Below are positions 9,940 through 17,317 of a stretch of DNA of 47,767 bases, in pieces. The stretch is from an uncultured delta proteobacterium (GTDB lineage Bacteria > RBG-13-61-14 > DRUE01). The stretch is taken from positions 1-47,767 of the forward strand of contig CAIYYW010000313.1 in the NCBI GenBank assembly GCA_903930515.1, given 5' to 3'. Under the pieces are notes generated by a model, which was not told the origin of the DNA, ran no database searches, and saw nothing but the letters and a program-made list of their open reading frames with translations. The position numbers and the translations under genes were made by a program. Numbering within the stretch: position 1 is the first letter of the stretch; each line of letters opens with the position of its first letter.

Positions 9940-10536
9940 TCAGGCTCGGAGGGAATGCGCGGTCTTTTCGGCCAATTCCCTTACCGCGTCTTCCAGGCCG
10001 GAGATCAGGCGGACCGCGCCTTTTTCGTCAACCGCCTTCACGCCGAGCCACTCCTGAATTGCGAAGCCGGACACCTGGAAGAACGCGCCGATGGTTCTTT
10101 TTGCGCATTCAAAAACATTTTCCCAATCCCCTCCCGCGGTCATCAGGACCAGGGCCGGACGATTTTCGCGCTTGGGGGGGTTGCCTAAAATTTCTTTGCG
10201 CGACCAATAGACCTGAAAGCGGTCAATCATCGCCTTGGAATGGCCGGGGAGATTCAGGAAAAAAATCGGGGTGGAGACGATCAAGCCGTCCGCCCTCTCC
10301 AGTTCCCGGGCAAATTTCTGGAAATCATCTTTTTGAATGCACTCTCCCGCACTCTTGCAATGACGGCAACCCCGGCAATAATTGATCTTAAAATCCCGGA
10401 CAAAAATTTTCTTGACTTTTGCGCCGGCTTCCTTTGCCCCGAAAAGCGCCCATTCCAGCATAATATCCGAATTCCCGCCCTTCCTCGGACTCAGCCCGAG
10501 CCCGATCACCAGCGGGGATTGTTTCCTCTTAGCCAT
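9940..10536 (-). CDS. Iron-sulfur flavoprotein / NADPH-dependent FMN reductase-like
   Basis: This flavodoxin-fold protein of about 198 residues has a phosphate loop LSPRKGGNSD for FMN and a cysteine cluster YCRGCRHCKSAGEC, as in iron-sulfur flavoproteins that carry electrons from ferredoxin or CODH systems. VSTPIFFLNLPGHSKAMIDR is typical of the family. Start choice is uncertain: ATGs occur at 10560, 10539 and 10536. I chose 10536 because it fits a family-like N-terminus and a TTGACA-N17-TAGGGT promoter that would initiate at about this codon. It lies downstream of cooS on the same strand, which makes a redox partnership plausible but unproven. Confidence 0.8.
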   Translation of the reverse strand: MAKRKQSPLVIGLGLSPRKGGNSDIMLEWALFGAKEAGAKVKKIFVRDFKINYCRGCRHCKSAGECIQKDDFQKFARELERADGLIVSTPIFFLNLPGHSKAMIDRFQVYWSRKEILGNPPKRENRPALVLMTAGGDWENVFECAKRTIGAFFQVSGFAIQEWLGVKAVDEKGAVRLISGLEDAVRELAEKTAHSLRA

Positions 10537-10543
10537 CATAACC

Positions 10544-10572
10544 ACCCTAGCCGCCTCCATCTCTTATGTCAA
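10544..10572 (-). promoter_or_regulatory. Possible promoter at the flavoprotein start
   Basis: On the minus strand, TTGACA (10567-10572) and TAGGGT (10544-10549) are 17 bp apart. The -35 is consensus; the -10 is weak. Transcription would start about at the ATG at 10536, giving a leaderless message, while the ATG at 10560 would lie inside the promoter. Confidence 0.4.
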
Positions 10573-10674
10573 TTTTTTTTGGCTCCGCACTTCGCGAAAA
10601 ATATTGATGAGACTGAGACGAAGCGCCTTGCAACCTGCTCGGACAAGCAAATTCCTGCAAGAGCTTGCCCCGAC

Positions 10675-10716
10675 CGTTTCTCTTTTCTCGTTCCTCGCTT
10701 CATCGTTTGCCGTTCC
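10675..10716. repeat. Heptad-period intergenic array (CGTTTCT-like x6)
   Basis: Six successive 7-mers read CGTTTCT, CTTTTCT, CGTTCCT, CGCTTCA, TCGTTTG, CCGTTCC on the plus strand. A related array in the opposite orientation is at 38745-38772. It lies between cooS and the flavoprotein gene. Confidence 0.5.
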
Positions 10717-10730
10717 CCGCGCACCGCAAT

Positions 10731-12635
10731 TTATATGCCTAATTTCTTCCGCTTCGCCTGGATATGCGCCCAAATTCCATCCACGGCCATACTCGCGTTG
10801 GTTTCCAGATGGAGGATTCCGCCGGTGACCTCTTTGCAATCCTCGGTCAGCAGTTTCACCAGGTTGGTTCCGCCGGTGATGGTCGGGACCGGGTTGACAT
10901 AAGTGTAAAGGCCGAGCGCGAGCGCGAAGATGGCGTCAATGGTGGCCTTCTGTTCCATATATTCGGGCGCGACCGCGGCGACCGGGAGGTCCGGGAGCGG
11001 GACATTACCGAGCGCGCCGGAGATGGAGCAGAGCAGGTCCGCGAGTCTTCCGGTATCGGTGCAGGTGCCGAAACTGAGCACGGGCGGGACCTTCAGGCTG
11101 GAGCAGATTTTTTTCAAGCCCGGCCCGGCCAGCTCCATCGCCTCGGGCTTGCACAACCCGGCCGCCTGGAGCGCGCCGTTCCCGCATCCCATTGCCAGCA
11201 CCAAAATGTCGCGCCGGATCAGCTCCCTCGCAACCGCCACGGTATGCACATCCTGGCCGGTGTCGCGGAGCGCGGTGCAGGACACCAAACCCGCGACCCC
11301 CACGATGGTCCCGTCCTTGATCGCGTTGAGCAGCGGGTCCAAACTTCCGCCCAATGCCGAAACAATGCTTTCCGGCGAAAAGCCGACCATCGCGTCCTGG
11401 ATCGGCTGGCCTATGATCGGCTCAATGGATTTCCTCCGCTCCGGGAAATTGGCAATCGCCATCTGCAACAATTTTCCGGCCTGGGCCTCGGCCTGGTCCG
11501 GCAGGTAATCAATCCGGTCCGTGATCCCTTCAAACGCCACCAGGTCGCTCACCGGGATCAGCTTGAACTTGTATTTCCGCGCGTAAACCGGATCAACCGG
11601 CATTGAGCAGTTCATATCGCAGGCGAACAAATCCACGCACCCGCTCGCCAGAACCGCTTCCTGCATAATCCAGTTGCCGGTGAAACCGAAAAAGACCTCA
11701 TCCATCTCCCAGCGCTGGGTCATCTCCTGGCCGGTTTCTATATTGGCGATCACCCGCAGACCCTTTGCCCCGACCGATTTCGCCCGGTCCTGCCATTCCT
11801 TTTTCCGCGCCAACTGCACCATCGCGAACCCCAGGAACGGCTCGTGGCCGTTGGGAAGGATGTTGACAAAATCCGGATCCAAAACGCCCAGGTCAACCCG
11901 TATCAAATGCGGCTTCGGAATTCCGAAAATAATGTCCTGGCAATACTCGTTCACGATCTGGCTCTGATACCCCGTCGCCACCGAAAGCCGCATCGCCTTG
12001 AGCGCCAGACTCTGATAGTATCCGTCAACATTGGTCAGGCAGGACGAGGTCGCCCGCATAATTTCGCCGTGGATGCCGCCGGGAAAAATCCCCAGCTTCC
12101 GCCAAAGCCCCTTCCGCTCCGGGGGCGCGAGCGATTCCACGATTCGGCTCTCCTGGTCGTGCTTGCGGTTGAAGTCAGCCTCAACCAATTCGCACAACGC
12201 GAGCGCAATCGCTTTCGCGTCTCCTTTCGCCTCTATCCCGAGTCGTTCGGCAAAAGTTTTGAGCTTCTCCGGCTCCTTGATTTGGAACGGGGTTTTGCCT
12301 CGCGCAGTCGCGGCCAAAGTCTTGATCGTCTGTTCCGTGTGATATTGATAGGTGGACGCGCCTAAAACATTTCTCAGCAGCATCATCCGCATCGCCATCC
12401 CGTCCGCGCTGATCCCGCACACGCCCCGCTTGTCCTTGGCCAAATCCGACCGGCAAGGGCCGTTGCTGCAAAGATCGCAGCGAGCGCCCGACATACAGAA
12501 CGGGCAGCGCTGGTCCGGGCTTTGGCCCAGGCCTTGAGCCTCATACCGGTCCCAGATATTGCTCAGCCCGTCCCGCTTGATCCGCTCATAAGCCTTTTGA
12601 ACCGAAACATGATAACTAATCCTGTCCTTTTCCAT
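10731..12635 (-). CDS. cooS: Atypical Ni-type carbon-monoxide dehydrogenase catalytic subunit
   Basis: This 634-residue protein is of the CooS/hybrid-cluster superfamily. N-terminal cysteines are C44 and C47 (a CPFC pair, candidate D-cluster) and C53, C56, C61, C73 (B-cluster pattern). Candidate C-cluster ligands, by comparison with remembered CooS proteins, are H264 (NGHEP), C343 (MNCSMP), C453 (VSCTAL), C484 (MGCGNG) and C525 (GTCTDTG). The position normally held by the cysteine of the CTGNE-like motif is E300 (IETGQE). The histidine relay motif (AHSDHGR type) reads YQYHTEQ, with one His left. This is the divergent CooS type, so CO oxidation should not be assumed. The ATG follows GGAGGAG. 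No acsB, cooF or cooC is nearby; it lies downstream of iorB. Confidence 0.85.
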   Translation of the reverse strand: MEKDRISYHVSVQKAYERIKRDGLSNIWDRYEAQGLGQSPDQRCPFCMSGARCDLCSNGPCRSDLAKDKRGVCGISADGMAMRMMLLRNVLGASTYQYHTEQTIKTLAATARGKTPFQIKEPEKLKTFAERLGIEAKGDAKAIALALCELVEADFNRKHDQESRIVESLAPPERKGLWRKLGIFPGGIHGEIMRATSSCLTNVDGYYQSLALKAMRLSVATGYQSQIVNEYCQDIIFGIPKPHLIRVDLGVLDPDFVNILPNGHEPFLGFAMVQLARKKEWQDRAKSVGAKGLRVIANIETGQEMTQRWEMDEVFFGFTGNWIMQEAVLASGCVDLFACDMNCSMPVDPVYARKYKFKLIPVSDLVAFEGITDRIDYLPDQAEAQAGKLLQMAIANFPERRKSIEPIIGQPIQDAMVGFSPESIVSALGGSLDPLLNAIKDGTIVGVAGLVSCTALRDTGQDVHTVAVARELIRRDILVLAMGCGNGALQAAGLCKPEAMELAGPGLKKICSSLKVPPVLSFGTCTDTGRLADLLCSISGALGNVPLPDLPVAAVAPEYMEQKATIDAIFALALGLYTYVNPVPTITGGTNLVKLLTEDCKEVTGGILHLETNASMAVDGIWAHIQAKRKKLGI

Positions 12636-12674
12636 ACCGCTCCTCCGAAATTATTTTCTCCCGTAAAACCGCGT

Positions 12675-12687
12675 TTATCCGCGATAA
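12675..12687. promoter_or_regulatory. Operator-like palindrome upstream of cooS
   Basis: TTATC-CGC-GATAA is a perfect 13-bp odd palindrome about 40 bp upstream of the cooS ATG, within the 169-bp gap that separates cooS from iorB. It could bind a dimeric regulator. No specific regulator is recognised. Confidence 0.3.
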
Positions 12688-12804
12688 GAATCAACCGGGC
12701 GCTTGATCCTAACCCCCGGCCATTTCCTTCCCTCCTTATAACTATTCTTTTCCCCTGCAGAACCAGAAATCAGAAAACCTTTCCGCCTGCTTTCCGCTCG
12801 CGCA

Positions 12805-13425
12805 CTATTTATTTGCTGCTTGCTGGAATCCCTTGATGCCTGCATTGAAAGCCCTAAGATTCAGGTCTCTTTTTTCCGGGTCGGAGAAGAGTTCGGAGAT
12901 GGCTTGGTGGAATAGCTCAAGAGAAAAGTCCAGCCAGTTTGATGCGGCCAGGGCGCCGACCATTACCAGGTTCTGGGCCAGGTGATTTCCGGCCTGTTTG
13001 GCGAGTTCAGTGGCTTCCACCACGACCGACACCGCGGCGAGGTTTTTGATCTGGGTGAAGATCAGTTCCAGGTCGGGATATTTGGAATCTCCGGAGAGGA
13101 CGGAGATGGGATAGTTTGGCCGGGGATTGAAGACCACCTTGGTAGTATCGTTTCCATACTCAAGCAGGACTCGGAGGGTCTCAAGCGGTTCAAAGCCCAC
13201 GATCAGGTCAGCCTCTCCTTTGGGGATAAGCGGCCCGACCGGGAATGCGGTTGAGAAACGGATGTGGCTCATCACGGACCCGCCGCGCTGGGAGGCTCCG
13301 TAGGTCTCGCCGATGGCGACTCGGAGTCCCTTTTTGATCCCGGCTCCGGCCACGATCTGGCTGGCCAGGATGTTGCCCTGTCCGCCGACTCCGCAGACGA
13401 TCAGGTTAATAAGGTCGGGGGTCAT
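12805..13425 (-). CDS. iorB: Indolepyruvate:ferredoxin oxidoreductase, beta subunit
   Basis: This 206-residue gamma-type 2-oxoacid oxidoreductase subunit pairs with IorA to decarboxylate indolepyruvate and other aryl-pyruvates to aryl-acetyl-CoA while reducing ferredoxin. Diagnostic segments are CGVGGQGNILAS near the N-terminus, GETYGASQRGGSVMSHIRF and EADLIVGFEPLET. Its ATG overlaps the stop of the upstream HEPN gene by 4 nt (ATGA), and GGAG lies just upstream, so translation is coupled to HEPN rather than directly to iorA. Confidence 0.93.
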   Translation of the reverse strand: MTPDLINLIVCGVGGQGNILASQIVAGAGIKKGLRVAIGETYGASQRGGSVMSHIRFSTAFPVGPLIPKGEADLIVGFEPLETLRVLLEYGNDTTKVVFNPRPNYPISVLSGDSKYPDLELIFTQIKNLAAVSVVVEATELAKQAGNHLAQNLVMVGALAASNWLDFSLELFHQAISELFSDPEKRDLNLRAFNAGIKGFQQAANK

Positions 13426-13841
13426 GGTTTCTCCTGCTTAAAAGCGATCTGGGTCAAGATTTTGAGCAATTGCTCGGCGGTATCCAGGTATTGCCGGAAT
13501 TGCTTCTGGTCAGGCATTTGCATTTCCTCCATGGGATACCGCGCCTCAATATAGAACGGTTCAAACTTCCTGACAAAATCGCGGTATGGTTCGAGGCTGG
13601 GCGCGAAATCGGGATAAAAATGAAGGAGTTTTTTCAAGAGATATCCCAAGCCATGTTCTTTGATTAACTCCCCTTCGGGATGGGAGATGATGCACCCCTT
13701 GATCGCCAACTCGAGCGATTGCTGAATCCAGAACCCCGCGGCCTCCAGATCGTTTTGGCCGAGCTGGTTTTTGGCTCTCTCCATATGCTTCCTGCTCTTC
13801 TCAAACCACAGGGTCGGCTTTCGAGAATCTCTCCTAGCCAT
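13422..13841 (-). CDS. HEPN-domain protein
   Basis: This 139-residue HEPN (PF05168-type) protein is recognisable from the first helix FWIQQSLELAIKGCI, the KEHGLGYLL segment and the late FYIEARYP motif. HEPN proteins paired with minimal nucleotidyltransferases form toxin-antitoxin modules, in which HEPN is an RNase with an Rx4-6H motif that the partner modifies. Here no clear Rx4-6H exists; the nearest is KKLLHFY (residues 70-76) with Lys in place of Arg, so RNase activity is doubtful. It overlaps the nucleotidyltransferase by 8 nt upstream and iorB by 4 nt downstream. Confidence 0.85.
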   Translation of the reverse strand: MARRDSRKPTLWFEKSRKHMERAKNQLGQNDLEAAGFWIQQSLELAIKGCIISHPEGELIKEHGLGYLLKKLLHFYPDFAPSLEPYRDFVRKFEPFYIEARYPMEEMQMPDQKQFRQYLDTAEQLLKILTQIAFKQEKP

Positions 13842-14157
13842 GCAATCTCTTCCCGTCTTCCAAAATCTTTTCGATGAAGTAGTTGCCTTTTTTGAGATTC
13901 CGGCTGATTTCGCGGGGGGTCATCACCAGGATGTCCATCGGCTGCTCCATGATCAGTTCGTCCAGCAGCCGCGAAACCTCGACATACCGGTCAACAAAAT
14001 TCTTTTGAGTCCGCTTGATAATCAACAAATCTATATCGCTTTCCTTTCCCGGCTTGCCCCAGGCGTGCGAGCCGAACAGGATGATGCGCTCGGGATGATA
14101 ATTTTTAACCAGCCGGGCGGTGATCTGTTTGATCAGTTTTTCGGAATGCGGGCTCAT
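13834..14157 (-). CDS. Minimal nucleotidyltransferase (MntA-like)
   Basis: This 107-residue Pol-beta-type nucleotidyltransferase carries the GSx10DxD signature: G29-S30 followed by D41 and D43 in LFGSHAWGKPGKESDIDLLI. The third acidic residue is likely in MDILVM. Such proteins act as antitoxins for HEPN partners by AMPylation. Its ATG overlaps the iorA stop (ATGA) and its stop lies inside the start of the HEPN gene, so all three are translationally coupled. The start is fixed by the overlap. Confidence 0.88.
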   Translation of the reverse strand: MSPHSEKLIKQITARLVKNYHPERIILFGSHAWGKPGKESDIDLLIIKRTQKNFVDRYVEVSRLLDELIMEQPMDILVMTPREISRNLKKGNYFIEKILEDGKRLHG

Positions 14158-16094
14158 TTTTTTGCCGCCTTCTTCTTCAAGGGTTGCTCGAGCTTAATCG
14201 CTCCCTTCGGGCAGATTTTGAGACACACTCCGCAGCGGGTGCAGACCACTTCGTCAATGGCGGCCTTCTGTTTTATATTGTCCCAGATCAATGCCGGGCA
14301 GGCGAAGACTCGGGAGCAGAAGCGGTTGCAGCCGCACGCGTCTCCGAGGCATATTTCCTGGTCAATGATCACGCGCGGCTGATCTTCCTTGCGCTCGCGT
14401 CCCTCAATCAGGGCGCATTTATGCCGGAAGACCAGGACCCGCAATTGATCGGTTTCCAGGGCGTCTTCCAGGATTTTGAGAGCCTGCTCAAATTCAAACG
14501 GGTCCACGGCCTGGACCGTGAGTCCGATCCCGGCGCAAACTTTTTCAATTGAGACCGGCTCAACCTGCTGACCGAGGGCGTTCTTTCCGGTTCCGGGATG
14601 GGGCTGGAATCCGGTCATGGCGGTGCCGGAATTGTCCAGGACGATGAAGACCATTTTGGCGCCATTATATTTGGCGTTGACCAGCCCGGGCAAACAGGAA
14701 TGGAAAAAGGTGGAATCCCCGGCAATGGCGATCACGGGCTGATGGAAGCCGGCGAGGTTTCCGAGACCGTTGGCGAATCCGATCCCGGATCCCATACATT
14801 GGAGGGTCCGGGAGAGGTTGTATCCGGTCTTGCTCACGCCCATGGAGTAGCAGCCGATGTCTCCGATCAAAACTCCCTCGCGGTCGTCTTCCTTGAGCGC
14901 GGTCTTGATCACCCAGAAGGACGCGCGGTGCGGACAGCCGGCGCAAAAGGCCCATTCCCTTCCGGGCAGTTTCCATTCCGCGGCCTGTTTTCCGGCGGCG
15001 AGGAATTTTTCGCTCCGCTCCGGCCGCCTGGCGCCGAGGATGCCGGCGAGGGAATCATAAACAATGTCCGGGCTCATCTCTCCGATCCCGGCTCCCCTCG
15101 GGCCTTTGATCTGACCGCCGCGCTTGCCGAAAATTTTCGGGACCGCTATTCCCTGGAACACGGCCCCGGCCATTACCACCTTGAGATTATCTTCCAGGAA
15201 CGGGTCCACTTCTTCAAAGACCAAGACCTGCTTGGCCCGGGCCAGATGCTTGATCACGAGTTGTTCCGGAAGCGGCCATCCGGTTCCGATCTTGAGCACG
15301 CCGGCCTGATCGTCCAGGCCGAGGTTGTGAACGGCTTCAATGGCGTATGCCGCGGAAGGCCCGGAGGCAACGATCACGGTCTCGGCGTTTTCCGGTCCCA
15401 AGTATGCGTTGAAGGGTGATTTTTCAAATTCAGCTTTGGCCTGGTTGAAGCGGAGGTGGAGGATGGGATGCACGAGCGGATGTCCGATAAACCGGTCCAG
15501 GAACCCCATTGCCGGCTTCCGGGAGCGGGTCTGAATTTCTCCGAGCTTGACATCGCCGCGCGCGTGTGAAACCCGGGTGACGCTCCGGACCAGGACCGGG
15601 AGCTTGACCCGCTCGGAAAGCTCAAAGGCATATTTGATCATCTCCTTGGCCTCTGCGGGAGTGCTCGGCTCCAACAGAGGCAGCTCGGCGAGCTTGGCAT
15701 GAAGGCGCGAGTCCATTTCATTGGTGCTGGAATGACCGCCCGGATCGTCCGCAACCACCAGCACGATCCCTCCCTTGGTCCCGGAGAGGTTCACGGTATT
15801 GAGCACATCCGAGACCACATTCAGGCCATTCTGCTTCATTGAGGTGAGCGATCTCATCCCGGCGAAGCTGGCCCCGCAACAGGCCTCAAACGCCACCTTC
15901 TCGTTCACCGACCATTCCGCGTGATGTCCGAAAACCTTCGCGGCCTGCGCCAAAGTTTCCTGGATCTCGCTGGAGGGCGAGCCGGGATAGCTGGCGGTGA
16001 AATCCACTCCCGCCTCAATCGCCCCTCGCGCAATCGCCTCGTTTCCCATCATCAGGACGGTTTTGCCGGACTCTTTCAAAAACACCGGGTTCAT
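14154..16094 (-). CDS. iorA: Indolepyruvate:ferredoxin oxidoreductase, alpha subunit
   Basis: The 646-residue IorA binds thiamine diphosphate and two [4Fe-4S] clusters. The pyrimidine-binding part includes MMGNEAIARGAIEAGVDF and TASYPGSPSSEI. The ThDP motif is GDSTFFHSCLPGLVNAKYN followed by LDNSGTAMTGFQPHPG. The C-terminal ferredoxin has CLGDACGCNRFC and CTRCGVCLKICP. I chose the ATG at 16094, which overlaps the stop of the FrhB-like gene (ATGA) and matches the family start (LMMGNEAIARG 14 residues in). Its partner iorB is displaced downstream by a nucleotidyltransferase-HEPN pair. It would supply reduced ferredoxin during aromatic amino-acid breakdown. Confidence 0.95.
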   Translation of the reverse strand: MNPVFLKESGKTVLMMGNEAIARGAIEAGVDFTASYPGSPSSEIQETLAQAAKVFGHHAEWSVNEKVAFEACCGASFAGMRSLTSMKQNGLNVVSDVLNTVNLSGTKGGIVLVVADDPGGHSSTNEMDSRLHAKLAELPLLEPSTPAEAKEMIKYAFELSERVKLPVLVRSVTRVSHARGDVKLGEIQTRSRKPAMGFLDRFIGHPLVHPILHLRFNQAKAEFEKSPFNAYLGPENAETVIVASGPSAAYAIEAVHNLGLDDQAGVLKIGTGWPLPEQLVIKHLARAKQVLVFEEVDPFLEDNLKVVMAGAVFQGIAVPKIFGKRGGQIKGPRGAGIGEMSPDIVYDSLAGILGARRPERSEKFLAAGKQAAEWKLPGREWAFCAGCPHRASFWVIKTALKEDDREGVLIGDIGCYSMGVSKTGYNLSRTLQCMGSGIGFANGLGNLAGFHQPVIAIAGDSTFFHSCLPGLVNAKYNGAKMVFIVLDNSGTAMTGFQPHPGTGKNALGQQVEPVSIEKVCAGIGLTVQAVDPFEFEQALKILEDALETDQLRVLVFRHKCALIEGRERKEDQPRVIIDQEICLGDACGCNRFCSRVFACPALIWDNIKQKAAIDEVVCTRCGVCLKICPKGAIKLEQPLKKKAAKK

Positions 16095-17215
16095 TTTTTG
16101 ACTCCACCGATCGGGTTCGCGTTTTTGATCCAATCTTTCTCGCGGTCGCTGATCGCCAAATATTCCCGCGCCTTCTTCTCCACGAACAGCGCGTCCACCA
16201 CCCGTTTCTTTTTACCCAGGGCCGCGTTGCGCAACAGCCGCTCGCGCTCTGCCGGAAATTCATTGAGCTTGAGCGCCTTGTCCTTTTTCGCTTTTGCCGC
16301 GAATTCCTGGCCGCGTTCGGTCCGCACAATCAAAGTGTTCCAGTCATCCTTCCACTCGGTGCCGCCGACGCTCAGGTCGGCCAACTCGGAGGTGAAGTCA
16401 TAGCAAAGGTCGCAGGTGGCTTTGTGGAGTTCCTTGATCGGCTCAAAGTCCAATTCCTTTTTGCCCTTCGCGGTGTAAACCACAAACCGGTTGAAAGGGA
16501 TGTCAATTTTCTTCGCGGAATTGATCTCCATCCGGCCCGCGAGGTGTTGATAGAGCTTGCGGTAATCCAACGCCCACATACAAAACAGCCCGATGATCAG
16601 GGGGACCCGCTCGGAAAGCTCCGGCTCCAAAACCATCCGCTTCCGGAGCGCCTCCACCTGGCAGGCCCGTCCCACGAACGCCAGCTTCTTGCATTGCTTG
16701 AGCGAGTCGTCCAGGATTTTCAGGCTCGGCGCCGAGGTGTATTTGCTCCCGGCGCACGCCAGGATTTCTTTTTCGGTCCGGGCCAGCATCGGCTCGGGCA
16801 GGAGCTGGTAGCTCTTGGAATAATTGACCAGGATCGCGCCGTCAATAATTTTTTTGCCCAGCGCGTAAGTCAGCGCCCCGGTCACGGCTCCGCCGTATTG
16901 GGCCTTGGCTTGGACGCTCTTTTTCCAGGATTGCGCCAGAAAAATCCCCCGATGCGTTCCCAGCACAAAATCCTCGCGCGGCTTGCCGAACACCTTCCGG
17001 TTCAAATCCTCCAGGTCCAGCCTGGTCCTCGGGCAGATTTCATAGCATCTCCCCTCGGTCTTCCCGCACGGCTCCAGCAGGACCACTTTTTCCTTCCGGA
17101 CCTTGAAATACGGGCAGAGGCCGAGGCAGGCCCCGCAACCGGTGCACAGCCCGAACTTGAGGATTTCAAATTCCAGCTCCGCCGGACCTTTGTGCAAACT
17201 TAATTGATCGGCCAC
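16091..17215 (-). CDS. FrhB/FdhB-family iron-sulfur protein
   Basis: This 374-residue protein of the coenzyme F420 hydrogenase/dehydrogenase beta-subunit family starts with a ferredoxin motif LCTGCGACLGLCPYF and a second cysteine set CGKTEGRCYEICP. The FrhB core includes AQYGGAVTGALTYAL, ACAGSKYTSAPS, VGRACQVEALRK and TCDLCYDFTSELADLSVGG. Members transfer electrons between flavin/F420 and ferredoxin. Here it heads the ior operon and overlaps iorA by 4 nt, so a role as electron acceptor for, or donor to, IorAB is plausible. Start: GTG at 17215, nine bases after GGGAGG. An upstream TTG at 17242 lies at the predicted transcription start. Confidence 0.85.
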   Translation of the reverse strand: MADQLSLHKGPAELEFEILKFGLCTGCGACLGLCPYFKVRKEKVVLLEPCGKTEGRCYEICPRTRLDLEDLNRKVFGKPREDFVLGTHRGIFLAQSWKKSVQAKAQYGGAVTGALTYALGKKIIDGAILVNYSKSYQLLPEPMLARTEKEILACAGSKYTSAPSLKILDDSLKQCKKLAFVGRACQVEALRKRMVLEPELSERVPLIIGLFCMWALDYRKLYQHLAGRMEINSAKKIDIPFNRFVVYTAKGKKELDFEPIKELHKATCDLCYDFTSELADLSVGGTEWKDDWNTLIVRTERGQEFAAKAKKDKALKLNEFPAERERLLRNAALGKKKRVVDALFVEKKAREYLAISDREKDWIKNANPIGGVKK

Positions 17216-17247
17216 TTTCCCAATCCTCCCTGAACTACTCAAGCTAG

Positions 17248-17276
17248 ATTTTAGTTAATCCGGGCGCCAAGGTCAA
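17248..17276 (-). promoter_or_regulatory. Promoter of the FrhB-ior operon
   Basis: On the minus strand, TTGACC (17271-17276) and TAAAAT (17248-17253) have 17-bp spacing. Transcription would start near 17241, leaving a short leader with GGGAGG before the GTG at 17215. This supports the GTG start and a single promoter for all five overlapping genes. Confidence 0.6.
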
Positions 17277-17317
17277 ACTTTCAAACCAATGGTTTCTCGG
17301 TTTCCCGGTTCCTTCCA

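Noticed and set aside
10731-12635. Complete CO-dependent or Wood-Ljungdahl operon
   Set aside because: No acsB, acsC/D, cooF, cooC or hydrogenase genes in the window, and the C-cluster motif is altered.
12692-12705. 14-bp match CCGGGCGCTTGATC shared with 21149-21162
   Set aside because: A shared 14-mer is expected by chance in ~48 kb, and flanks do not match.
16424-17203. Plus-strand frame opposite the FrhB-like gene
   Set aside because: Shadow; the minus strand has ferredoxin motifs, a promoter and operon overlaps.
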